DNA of 57,950 nt, taken from positions 1 through 57,950 of IMG/VR virus record IMGVR_UViG_3300029787_000042. One strand, 5' to 3'. The translations under genes were made by a program, and so were the position numbers. The notes under the pieces were generated by a model. It did no database searches, was not told the DNA's origin, and was given only the letters and a program-made list of their open reading frames with translations. Every line of letters starts with the position of its first letter. Position 1 is the stretch's first letter. Of the stretch, positions 8,401 to 16,145 are shown one piece after another. The stretch comes from a virus.

Positions 8401-11400
8401 TTGGATTAAGTGCGGCTAAAACTTTATCTCCAAACTTAGCTAAAAAATTATCTGAAGAAGTTACAGAAAGCATAACTAGAAAAGTAGGTTTGACATCTGC
8501 TGCGGCTACTGATGTAGGAGAAAGTGTAGGAGCCAACTATGCGCAAGCATATGAAGAAGCGTATGCAACTGCACTTAAAATGGCTAATCAAGAAGCTGAC
8601 ATTTTAGAACTTAGTGGACAAGCAAGAGAAAATTTCTTAGCAGAACAAGAACAAGGTATGCGAGAGTACGCTTTAGGTTTAGCTATAAATACTTCTAACA
8701 TAGCTGGGGTAGCTACTTTTGCTAGTTTATTTGTAGGAGGTATGGCAGCAGACAAGTTATTTGTTGGGGGAAAAGTACCAGAACAATTTCAAGGGGTATT
8801 TGACGAATTCGTAAAACGTATATCTGAAGGCGGTACTATTTTTCTTGGAGAAGGAGGTACTGAATACTTTGAAGAAGGCATTGTTACTGCTTATTTAAAA
8901 GGACAATTATACCTTATAGATCCTTCTATTAACGTTAGTGAGGAGGTCGGTGCCGCAGCTATGTTTGGAGCTTTAATAGGTAGTTCTGTAGCAGGTAGCG
9001 CCTACGGCTTTAGTAGCACAGGAGATTTTGTATCTAACATAGTTTTATACAACAATCCTGAAGCTAGAACAATATTAGATAGCGTTGGAGATTATGACGA
9101 ACAAGGCTTATATGACGCATTAAACGACGCAGGATTACAAGATACAGTATTAATTAATGTTATGAATACTGCGTACGATGCTGAGTATACAAGCTCTGCC
9201 GAAGCTACCGATGCATTTGCAGGTACAGGGTTAGTTCCTACACAAGAAGATATTAATGCGCTAGTAAATTCTGGTATAGGTAGTAGCGAGGGAAATACCG
9301 ATGCATTAATGGATGAATTAATAGAATACTGGACTCTTAATTTTGGTACTGAAGATGATACTGATGGAGATGGTATACCTAACAGCGAAGATGCTACTCC
9401 TAATGATCCTACAGCAACACAGCTTACTCCTGATGAATATGTTGACTATATAAACCAACAATCTCGTAACAATGCAGGTGTAGATGTAGATGGTAATCCC
9501 GCTCCTGTTGCTATTGTTTCTTATGACCCCGAAACAGGTATGTATATAATAGATTATGGCCCAATTGGCATAGATGGCGACCAACAGTTTCAAGTCCTTA
9601 CTCCTGAAGAATTTTTTGCCCAGTATGCAAATACTTTAGAAGGTATAGCTGATGAAGGTGATGTTGACGAAGGTGATGTTGACGAAGGTGATGTTGATGA
9701 AGAGAATGTTGATGAAGGTGATGTTGATGAAGAAAATGTTGATGAAGGTGATGTTGATGAAGAGAATGTTGATGAAGGTGATACTACCCCTCCTAGACCT
9801 TATTTAAACAATCAAGGGTACACAGTAACTACAAATCCTGATGGCACTCTTGTCATCACAGACAACGAAGGTAATACGATCCCACCTTATGAGGGTGGTT
9901 TTGATCGTGCTACTACATATAAACCACTTACTCTAATACCTCATCCAGATATAGAAGGTAAATACACATTAGTCGCGGCTGATGGAGAAACTTTGGGTGG
10001 TACTTATAACGAAGACGGCACTGCGTTTAAAAACCAGAGGGCACCTTGGGATGATAACCCTGATGGCGTTGCTCCTTATGATCCTTCTGATAATCCTGAC
10101 ATTGCTGAGGATACCGACCCTGATGTTGATGAAGGTGATGTTGATCCTGACCCTGTTGTTGATCCTGACCCTGACGCTGATCCCGTTGTTGATCCTGATG
10201 TTGATCCCGACCCTGTTGTTGATCCTGACCCTGATGTTGATCCTGATGTTGATCCTGATGTTGATCCTGATGTTGATCCTGACGTTGATACTGAAGGTTC
10301 TGAGTTTGTCACGCATCCAGAGTTAGATGCGGCATTGGTACCCATACTTGCGGCTATTGCAGATGTATTAGGTATTGGAGGCACACTAGAAGCAGCTATA
10401 GAAAGTGTAGCTACAGCTCTTGGCCTAGATATAGGAGATGTACAAGAAGCTGTTGATGATAATACAACTTTATTAGAAGACACTAAAGAAGCTGTTGACA
10501 ATTTAGTGGAGGCGGGTACAGCGCGAGATGAAGCTATTGCAGCTATTGCTACACAACAAGGCTTAGATTTAGCGGCGCTTATAAAACTTTTAGAAACAAA
10601 TGGCGAAGGGATTGTAGCTAATGCAACTGCTTTGTCAGAAATACAAACAGATGTAGATGATTTAATAGAAGCAGGTACAGCGCGAGATGAAGCTATAGCT
10701 GAGATTGCTAAACAACAAGACATAGATGTTGAAGCGTTAAAGAATTTATTAGGTGACAATGCAACTGCTATTAGCAGTATACAAGAAAGTGTAGATGATT
10801 TAATAGAAGCAGGTACAGCACGAGATGAAGCTATAGCTGCTATTGCTGAACAACAAGGTTTAGATGTAGAAGCATTAACTAAACTACTCAATGCAAATGC
10901 TAAATCTATTACGGGCATTCAAAACACACTAGACGCTATGATCGAAGATGACGTAGCTCGTGATGAAGCTATAGCTGCTATTGCTGAACAACAAGGTTTA
11001 GATGTAGAAGCATTAACTAAACTACTCAATGCAAATGCTAAATCTATTACGGGTATACAAACTACGTTAGACGGTATGCTCGAAGGTGACGTATCTCGTG
11101 ATGAAGCAATTGCAAGTTTAGCAGCTCAACTTGGCACAGATGTAGAGTCTTTAACTGAACTACTTAATGCAAATGCTACATCAATTTCAGGCATTCAAAC
11201 TACGTTAGATGGGATGATTGAAGATGGTGTTGAGCGAGATGAAGCTATTGCAGATTTAGCAGCTCAACTTGGTACAGATGTAGAGTCTTTAACTACTCTT
11301 TTAGAAAATAATGCAAATGCTATTGCTGACGTAGAGACCGCTGTTGGGCTAACTGCTGACGCTATTGCTGATGCGCAAGAAGACATTGATACATTAGTAG

Positions 11401-12764
11401 CGGCTGGATTAGATAGAGATGAAGCTATACAAGCGGTTGCTGACCAACTAGAAATAGATGTAGAAGATTTAACCACTGCTATTGGAAGTGTTGAGACTCA
11501 AGTAAGTGAACTAGAAACTACCATCCTAGACAGGATGAAAGAATACGAAGATGCAGGTATAGATAGAGACGATGCACTTGCACAAGCAATAGATGATGTA
11601 TCTGCCGAGTTAGGAACTACTAAAGATGATTTACTTACTCAGTTAGGAAAAACTGAAGAAAATATACGAGAGGACTTTGAAACTCGTTTTGAAGGTGTTG
11701 AAACCCAAGTTAGCGAGTTAGAAACCACCATCCTAGACAGGATGAAAGAATACGAAGATGCAGGTATAGATAGAGATGATGCACTTGCACAAGCAATAAA
11801 TGATGTATCAGATGATTTAGGCACCACTAAAGACGACTTGCTTACTCAGTTAGGAAAGACTGAAGAGGACATACGAGAAGATTTTAAAGCTCGTTTTGAG
11901 GGTGTTGAAACTCAAGTTAGTGAATTAGAAACTAACATATTAGAAAAATTACAAGAAAACGAAGCTGCGGGTATAGATCGTGATGAAGCTTTATCTAAAG
12001 CTATAGCTGATGTATCTGCTGAATTAGGCACTACAGAAGAAAATTTATTAAATGCATTAGGCACTACAGAAGAGAACCTACTAACTAGATTCGACGAAGG
12101 TTTGGCGGACTTAGGGCTTGATATAGAAACAGTAGCTAATTTTGTAGGTAAACCTGCTAGAGAAGTAACTGATTCAGATATAGATTTTGTAGCTTCTATA
12201 ATTGCAGAACAAGAAGTGCTTACTGACCCTACTTCTTTTGTTCCAACTGACCAACAATTACAGTATGATGTTAACAATGACGGCTTGATTGACATTAACG
12301 ATCAAATTATGCTAGAACAGTCTCTAGCAGGTCAAGATGTTGTGTTTGATCCTGACTCGCAGTTTGCAGCTACAGGATTATATGCATACAATGACGAGAT
12401 AGCTAGACAACAACGGGAACAAGAAACTAAAAGGCAAACTGATTTATTTACAAAAATAGATGAAGATAGAAATAAAGCCAATGCCCAAGCGTTATATAGA
12501 GATATTTTAGGGGCTTCTGATTTAGAAGGACGGACTGTGACTTCAACACCCGCAGCTCCCGCTAGAATAGACTATTTATATGATATAAGTGGTGATAGTA
12601 TATTTGCTACACCTCAACAAGAACAGTTGTTTGCTTCACCTTACGGAAGAAGGGCTGTCCAACAACCTACGCAGCAGCCTGTACAACCTACTAGGTTAGC
12701 AGCAGCAAAAGGTGGACTGCTTAGAAGAAACGATGAACTATTAAGATTACTTGGAGAAGACTAA
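5499..12764 (+). CDS. giant repeat-rich virion/ejection protein (2421 aa)
   Basis: 2421 aa. The N-terminal ~330 residues are Ala/Gly-rich and helical. Residues ~330-480 are coiled coil. A second hydrophobic Gly/Ala-rich part lies about 930-1180. A TSP3-like calcium motif (DTDGDGIPNSED) begins near 1287; nine DEGDV/DEENV pentapeptides run 1385-1429; an Asp-Pro-Val low-complexity stretch spans ~1540-1597. Seven ~46-residue helical repeats (~1666-1998, 'RDEAIA..A.Q...DVE.L') and three 69-residue coiled-coil repeats (from 2002) follow, then a dockerin-like loop near 2257 (DVNNDGLIDIND) and a C-terminal KGGLLRR. No enzymatic motif seen. Size, coiled coils and place before three other long proteins suggest an internal virion or injected protein; a stalk/fibre or tape-measure role remains possible. 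Confidence 0.8.
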   Translation: MSGVVKAIKKVGRWIDDNIFQPIKDIGSWINEKIFKPVIKYAEAQIQAILDDPIKAIAQAIAAASGNPAAWLAVVNGVDAAIAGEDIDGILKAAAKGYVQGKAAGYAEELGTKVGTRAGDVFGDVVGDVVSKVVTSGTEQAINAIADGRDPLEAFKMGAISTGVGLTLGKINTELGGKYEELPDVVKNVIQASITDLVINGEVSDLTLARAITNSVITAEAVDEFLDKIGLGDWTPEDATDRMNEGTLGTITSVIQNTVAYAAAGESGSDAFGRTLVNRIVTEAVRSYKDGTLFEDMQDTFDRLSGKYTAARKAAENVDDFATNHVANVEEWNEIGKTIGDAATEVQALEDARDAARDAFSKAMEDAKDAMREGGVPDEDLLETLREAGEAAEAAFNDARATFEDNVTNVWEPRLTELEESFENAEAEYNSLVETYTEALDELNEATIESNEELAPRIASLNEAVATQIAPDADWEFYQEQNGFDTKEEAIQHYLSEGLASNAPTTQAALDYNNKIETQNAQNQIVQDVLDKTLGDGGERFEDMSLADKQNAYKALAEMAEKEGVPIEELDVNNDSQFAGIIDALALNGFLQVTTDSDGNQTITQIISTDPIEINYTDGLTNSDLANGSATLVYNNETGKYDTVFVPQQPKVYNGQIIAQDNNGEFYIEEGLTGEQRRYVDGTTGALYTKDENGVPIPVTNEEGEILNINSGIFLDSDPSEDTDPEAETETFGQFINDNTLGDTLQDLAENSPQDFVDIVNEGNLADTDNPDYTPPSWLLEALQDGANYLAGEGKWEVKNPAADWKRNLYANGVRAFAGMIDSFGGLVDRFNEDDPTKGSLRDFAADMETVGKGALTEGFNDSVTRMREFQEKLKSDRVDDPNTPIEYYEEDVYYENPKTGERVLLYEAGSYKSGDESKGTFWTGMQDVLKTAANHPSAFFGEYIVVEFMQEAAPLVVGGLGTLTAKFGLSAAKTLSPNLAKKLSEEVTESITRKVGLTSAAATDVGESVGANYAQAYEEAYATALKMANQEADILELSGQARENFLAEQEQGMREYALGLAINTSNIAGVATFASLFVGGMAADKLFVGGKVPEQFQGVFDEFVKRISEGGTIFLGEGGTEYFEEGIVTAYLKGQLYLIDPSINVSEEVGAAAMFGALIGSSVAGSAYGFSSTGDFVSNIVLYNNPEARTILDSVGDYDEQGLYDALNDAGLQDTVLINVMNTAYDAEYTSSAEATDAFAGTGLVPTQEDINALVNSGIGSSEGNTDALMDELIEYWTLNFGTEDDTDGDGIPNSEDATPNDPTATQLTPDEYVDYINQQSRNNAGVDVDGNPAPVAIVSYDPETGMYIIDYGPIGIDGDQQFQVLTPEEFFAQYANTLEGIADEGDVDEGDVDEGDVDEENVDEGDVDEENVDEGDVDEENVDEGDTTPPRPYLNNQGYTVTTNPDGTLVITDNEGNTIPPYEGGFDRATTYKPLTLIPHPDIEGKYTLVAADGETLGGTYNEDGTAFKNQRAPWDDNPDGVAPYDPSDNPDIAEDTDPDVDEGDVDPDPVVDPDPDADPVVDPDVDPDPVVDPDPDVDPDVDPDVDPDVDPDVDTEGSEFVTHPELDAALVPILAAIADVLGIGGTLEAAIESVATALGLDIGDVQEAVDDNTTLLEDTKEAVDNLVEAGTARDEAIAAIATQQGLDLAALIKLLETNGEGIVANATALSEIQTDVDDLIEAGTARDEAIAEIAKQQDIDVEALKNLLGDNATAISSIQESVDDLIEAGTARDEAIAAIAEQQGLDVEALTKLLNANAKSITGIQNTLDAMIEDDVARDEAIAAIAEQQGLDVEALTKLLNANAKSITGIQTTLDGMLEGDVSRDEAIASLAAQLGTDVESLTELLNANATSISGIQTTLDGMIEDGVERDEAIADLAAQLGTDVESLTTLLENNANAIADVETAVGLTADAIADAQEDIDTLVAAGLDRDEAIQAVADQLEIDVEDLTTAIGSVETQVSELETTILDRMKEYEDAGIDRDDALAQAIDDVSAELGTTKDDLLTQLGKTEENIREDFETRFEGVETQVSELETTILDRMKEYEDAGIDRDDALAQAINDVSDDLGTTKDDLLTQLGKTEEDIREDFKARFEGVETQVSELETNILEKLQENEAAGIDRDEALSKAIADVSAELGTTEENLLNALGTTEENLLTRFDEGLADLGLDIETVANFVGKPAREVTDSDIDFVASIIAEQEVLTDPTSFVPTDQQLQYDVNNDGLIDINDQIMLEQSLAGQDVVFDPDSQFAATGLYAYNDEIARQQREQETKRQTDLFTKIDEDRNKANAQALYRDILGASDLEGRTVTSTPAAPARIDYLYDISGDSIFATPQQEQLFASPYGRRAVQQPTQQPVQPTRLAAAKGGLLRRNDELLRLLGED
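9651..9785 (+). repeat. 15-bp tandem repeat, 9 units, coding DEGDV/DEENV
   Basis: Nine consecutive 15-nt units inside the 2421-aa gene encode DEGDV three times, then alternate DEENV and DEGDV and end in DEGDT. The units differ by only a few synonymous or near-synonymous changes. The stretch is highly acidic and probably disordered, or Ca2+-binding. Such in-frame tandem repeats can change copy number by slippage. Confidence 0.9.
10116..10289 (+). repeat. Asp-Pro-Val low-complexity repeat
   Basis: Imperfect 6- to 12-nt units (gatcctgatgtt and variants with gaccct or gttgtt) encode alternating DPDV, DPDP and VVDPD for about 58 residues of the 2421-aa protein. It reads as a rigid acidic linker between the globular N-terminal part and the helical repeats. 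The same DNA gives long open frames in other phases, which are low-complexity artefacts. Confidence 0.9.
10494..11490 (+). repeat. seven ~46-codon helical repeats with a 92-bp perfect duplication
   Basis: Units share the pattern LIEAGTARDEAIAAIAEQQG..VEALTKLL.AN..SI..IQ. Bases 10824-10915 and 10962-11053 are identical over 92 bp at a spacing of 138 bp (46 codons), showing recent duplication, while flanking units have diverged. The sixth unit is extended by about 14 residues. The predicted structure is a repeated helical hairpin or coiled coil. Confidence 0.9.
11502..12104 (+). repeat. three 69-codon coiled-coil repeats
   Basis: Units begin at 11502, 11709 and 11916 (207-bp period) with VSELET, followed by a helical block containing AGIDRD and GTT. 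Units 1 and 2 share about 50 identical nucleotides around the DRMKEYEDAGIDRD coding segment. Unit 3 is more divergent and degenerates at its end. Confidence 0.9.
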
Positions 12765-14266
12765 TGAGTTGGTGGGAAACTTTTGTAGAAAATGCGAAAG
12801 CAGTTGGAGGAGATATAGCTGAGTTTGCTAGTTCTGAAAAAGGGATTGCTACACTTGGAGGTTTAGGTCTATCTTATGGCTTAGACAAACTAGGTTTAAC
12901 TACCCCTCAAACGCCTAAAATTGGATACCAAGGCAAAATACCTGAATATCAAGCTGTGCGTGAGCGTGTAGAAACAGATCCAAATCGTAGAGTGGGTGGG
13001 CAAAACCAAAGATATTTTAGTGATATGCAGTATGCAAAACGCCCTGACACTCCTCCACCTAGCGTAGCTGAAGCGCAAGCAAAAGCAAAGGCTCAAGCTG
13101 CTCAATTAGCACAACAAAATTTACCCCCTACAGGCATGGCTATGGGAGGTATTGCATCTGCTAACAAAGGTTATTTTTTAGGAGGTAAGACTGACGGAAT
13201 GGCTGATAAAGTTCCAGCACGTATTGATGGCACACAAGAAGCCCGTCTTAGTGATGGTGAGTTTGTTATACCTGCTGATGTTGTCAGTCATTTAGGTAAT
13301 GGTAACTCTGATGCAGGAGCACAACAATTGCACGGTATGATGAGTAACGTACGTGAAGCACGTACAGGAAACCCTAAACAAGGTAAACAAATAGACCCTA
13401 AGAAGTTTATGCCTAAAAAAGCGGGTGGCCCTATACAAAAATTTCAAGAAGGCGGTGAGACTGATCCTACAGTAGGTAAAGCAGCGGGCACAGAATCTTC
13501 ACTGTCTAACTGGGCAGGTGATTATGTAACTGACATGTTAGGTAAAGGTAAGGCTTTAGGTAGTGAAGCTTACCAAGCGTACCAAGGTCCATTGACAGCA
13601 GGCGCAACTGATTTACAAAACCAAGCATTTTCTGGTATTGGTTCTTTAACTACTCCTGAAAATATGGGTGCGTACACCCCTCAAACGTTTGGCGCAGAGC
13701 AAGCTCAACAATATATGAATCCTTATCTAATGGCTTCTCTTAATCCTCAATTAGATGAAGCTAGACGGCAAGCTGAAATAGACCGTGTGGCTAATGCAGG
13801 TAGAATGACACGGGCGGGCGCATTTGGTGGTTCTCGTCAAGCACTTATGGATATGGAAGGACAACGTAATTTACAAGCTAATTTAGCTAATATAACTGGA
13901 CAAGGCTATGCGCAAGCCTATGACAGGGCGCAACAACAATTTAACACTGAGCAAGGACGTAATATGGAAGCTCAAAATATGGCTAATCAATATGGATTTG
14001 ATGTACTAGGAGGCCAAGCTTCAGCAGGCGCTACTCAACGAGGTATTGCTAGTGAAGGTATAGCGGCGGATAGAGCTGCTTTTGAAGAAGAACGTGACTT
14101 CCCGTACAGACAAGTTCAATACATGCAGTCTCTATTACAAGGATTACCTTTAACAGCACAATCGTATTCTTATACCGAACCTAGTAAATTATCTAAACTT
14201 TTAGGAGGAGCCGCTGCTGGTGGTGGTTTAGCTGATTTATTTGCTGAATATGGAGTAGAAATATGA
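12764..14266 (+). CDS. virion/ejection-block protein with KGG-type motif (500 aa)
   Basis: 500 aa, 1-nt overlap with the giant gene and 4-nt overlap with the next. Residues ~120-190 contain a Gly-rich element (AMGGIASANKGYFLGGKTDG) followed by the conserved-looking ARIDGTQEARLSDGEFVIPA, which I have seen in pelagiphage virion proteins. A second KKAGGPIQKFQEGGE lies near 215. The C-terminal half is Gln/Ala-rich, helical and repetitive (AYDRAQQQFNTEQGRNMEA). No transmembrane segment or enzyme motif is visible. I infer an internal virion protein acting with its neighbours in genome ejection; this is positional. Confidence 0.75.
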   Translation: MSWWETFVENAKAVGGDIAEFASSEKGIATLGGLGLSYGLDKLGLTTPQTPKIGYQGKIPEYQAVRERVETDPNRRVGGQNQRYFSDMQYAKRPDTPPPSVAEAQAKAKAQAAQLAQQNLPPTGMAMGGIASANKGYFLGGKTDGMADKVPARIDGTQEARLSDGEFVIPADVVSHLGNGNSDAGAQQLHGMMSNVREARTGNPKQGKQIDPKKFMPKKAGGPIQKFQEGGETDPTVGKAAGTESSLSNWAGDYVTDMLGKGKALGSEAYQAYQGPLTAGATDLQNQAFSGIGSLTTPENMGAYTPQTFGAEQAQQYMNPYLMASLNPQLDEARRQAEIDRVANAGRMTRAGAFGGSRQALMDMEGQRNLQANLANITGQGYAQAYDRAQQQFNTEQGRNMEAQNMANQYGFDVLGGQASAGATQRGIASEGIAADRAAFEEERDFPYRQVQYMQSLLQGLPLTAQSYSYTEPSKLSKLLGGAAAGGGLADLFAEYGVEI

Positions 14267-16143
14267 TGTTACCACAAGGTCTAGGTACTTTAGATAACCG
14301 AATAAATAGTAAAGCTGACGCTCTTAGAGCTAATCCTAGAGCTATGCAGGGTGTACAACAAAAAGCAAATGCCGCTGCTAGTAAAGGGACAGTACCTCCT
14401 GATTTATTAGAAGTTCTTGCTTTACAAAAAGTAGCTTCTGAAAAAGCTATGGCAAAAAACCAACTTGCGTTATCTATGGAACAAAACCCTGCAACTGTAG
14501 CTGCGCAACTAGAACAAAATGTTATGTCTCTTACTAAAGATGATTTAGTAAAACAAACCGCAGGTATTATGGGCGAAAGAGATAAAAGAAGAAAACAACA
14601 AATGTCTATGGCAAAACCTCCACAACAAGGCAGACCTGCGGGACTACCTTCTGCTCCACGTCCTCCCATGCAAATGGCGGCCAAAGGAGGAATTATTGGT
14701 TATAATATAGGAGGAAAAGTAGATAAGATAAAAGCCTTACTAGCACAACTAGGCCGTAAATTTACTCAGCAAGAAATGGATGATATTGTTCTAGCAAGTG
14801 GAAATAGCCCAGAAATACTGGCTTTTCTAGAACAAAGCCAAGGGTATATTAGCCAAGCAGAAAACGCTCAGATAGATGCGGCGATAGATGCGGCTGCACC
14901 TAAACAAAAAGATACTCTTCCTGCTTCTATGGTTACTGCCCCTACCCCCACACCTAGTGCAGGTATATCTTCTGTTGCTCCTACTAAAACTCCTGTAGAC
15001 ACTACGGAAATGCCTGATGGGACCATTTTATTTAATAACCAACAGATGAGGGCAGCTAGTGCAAAAGCAGGACTACCTAACGCATCGGGATCAACATTAG
15101 GATCAAAAGCAGGGCTACCTCCAATAGGTCAACAAAACCAACAGGGTCAACAAGGCCAAAGTGGATTTAAAGTGCTAGGTAAAAAAGGAGCTGGAGGTCT
15201 AAGTTTAGACAGTGTTATGGGTAAAGACGGAGCAGGCTTGGCCGCAGTAGCTCCAAAAGATGTAAGCTCTACAAGAGTTAGTGATACTTTAGATCCTGCG
15301 GTTAAAGAAAACATAAACAAAGGTATAGCCTTAGATCCTGATAAAGGTAGAAAAGATGCCCAACGTGAATTTGATACTCGTTATGACGTTGAAGGTAATA
15401 AGAAAAGACGTGAGGCTAACTTAAAAGAACTTAGAGATATAACTGAAAGTGATTTTGACCCTAAAAAACGTAGGGATAGAAGGTTAAGTGCATTTTTACG
15501 TGGTGTTGCTAGAGGTGGCGCAGGACTAGGGTATGGAGCTGACGCTTTAGCAAGAGAAGAAGATAAGCAAAGAAAAGAACTTTATGATCGCAAAACAAAA
15601 GAACTTAATATTGATGACGCTAACATGAAAGCTACAGTAGTTGATTTAAAAGACTCAGATAATCAATCAGCCAAAATATATGAGGCTTTAGTTAAAGATA
15701 AACGTGATGCATTAGGGCTAGCTATTACTTTAGGTACATCTGATTTACAAGCTTACGATAGAGAATACCAACAAATAATAACTGCAAACAACAATGCAAT
15801 TAAAAATAAGTTAGAAGCTATTAAGATAAAAGGTAGCCAAGACTATAATAAAATACAAGCTGGAATAAAAGGTGAAATGTCTAGGACTAATACGCTGTCT
15901 ATTTATAACAAAATAGGTGAGTCTTTAGAAAAACAAGAGCAAGAAATAAGAAGAATATTTTTAGAAGAAGGAGGCGTGAGGCTAACGACTGCTATTAGTG
16001 CTGTAGACGGTGGAGGTAACGTAACAGATGAACAAGCAGAACTTGTTGCCTCATACAAAGCTAAAGTTAGAAACGCTCTGTTAGATGCAGGTATTGAAGA
16101 GAAAAGAAAAAGATTAATGGCTGATTATGAGGCTCTAAAGTAA
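14263..16143 (+). CDS. virion/ejection-block protein, coiled-coil rich (626 aa)
   Basis: 626 aa, 4-nt ATGA overlap with the preceding gene. It carries a helical N-terminus, then the recurrent Gly element AAKGGIIGYNIGGKVDKIK (residues ~145-163), a Pro/Thr/Gln-rich linker (~220-310), and a highly charged helical C-terminal half (from ~370; KKRRDRRLSAFLRGVARGG and long Lys/Glu/Asp helices). The Gly element is the same kind as in the 500-aa neighbour. Probably an internal head/ejection protein; no catalytic signature. Confidence 0.72.
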   Translation: MMLPQGLGTLDNRINSKADALRANPRAMQGVQQKANAAASKGTVPPDLLEVLALQKVASEKAMAKNQLALSMEQNPATVAAQLEQNVMSLTKDDLVKQTAGIMGERDKRRKQQMSMAKPPQQGRPAGLPSAPRPPMQMAAKGGIIGYNIGGKVDKIKALLAQLGRKFTQQEMDDIVLASGNSPEILAFLEQSQGYISQAENAQIDAAIDAAAPKQKDTLPASMVTAPTPTPSAGISSVAPTKTPVDTTEMPDGTILFNNQQMRAASAKAGLPNASGSTLGSKAGLPPIGQQNQQGQQGQSGFKVLGKKGAGGLSLDSVMGKDGAGLAAVAPKDVSSTRVSDTLDPAVKENINKGIALDPDKGRKDAQREFDTRYDVEGNKKRREANLKELRDITESDFDPKKRRDRRLSAFLRGVARGGAGLGYGADALAREEDKQRKELYDRKTKELNIDDANMKATVVDLKDSDNQSAKIYEALVKDKRDALGLAITLGTSDLQAYDREYQQIITANNNAIKNKLEAIKIKGSQDYNKIQAGIKGEMSRTNTLSIYNKIGESLEKQEQEIRRIFLEEGGVRLTTAISAVDGGGNVTDEQAELVASYKAKVRNALLDAGIEEKRKRLMADYEALK

Positions 16144-16145
16144 TA

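Noticed and set aside
9982-10326. 114-codon + strand ORF rich in Leu/Ile in a second frame of the repeat region
   Set aside because: Arises from reading the DPDV repeat out of frame (LMLILTLI-type pattern); it might look like a membrane protein but has no start signal.
10076-10918. Long open frame on the - strand (280 codons) opposite the repeat region of the 2421-aa gene
   Set aside because: Ser/Gly low-complexity translation produced by reading the Asp-Pro and Ala-rich repeats backwards; no ribosome site, and the + frame is clearly the coding one.
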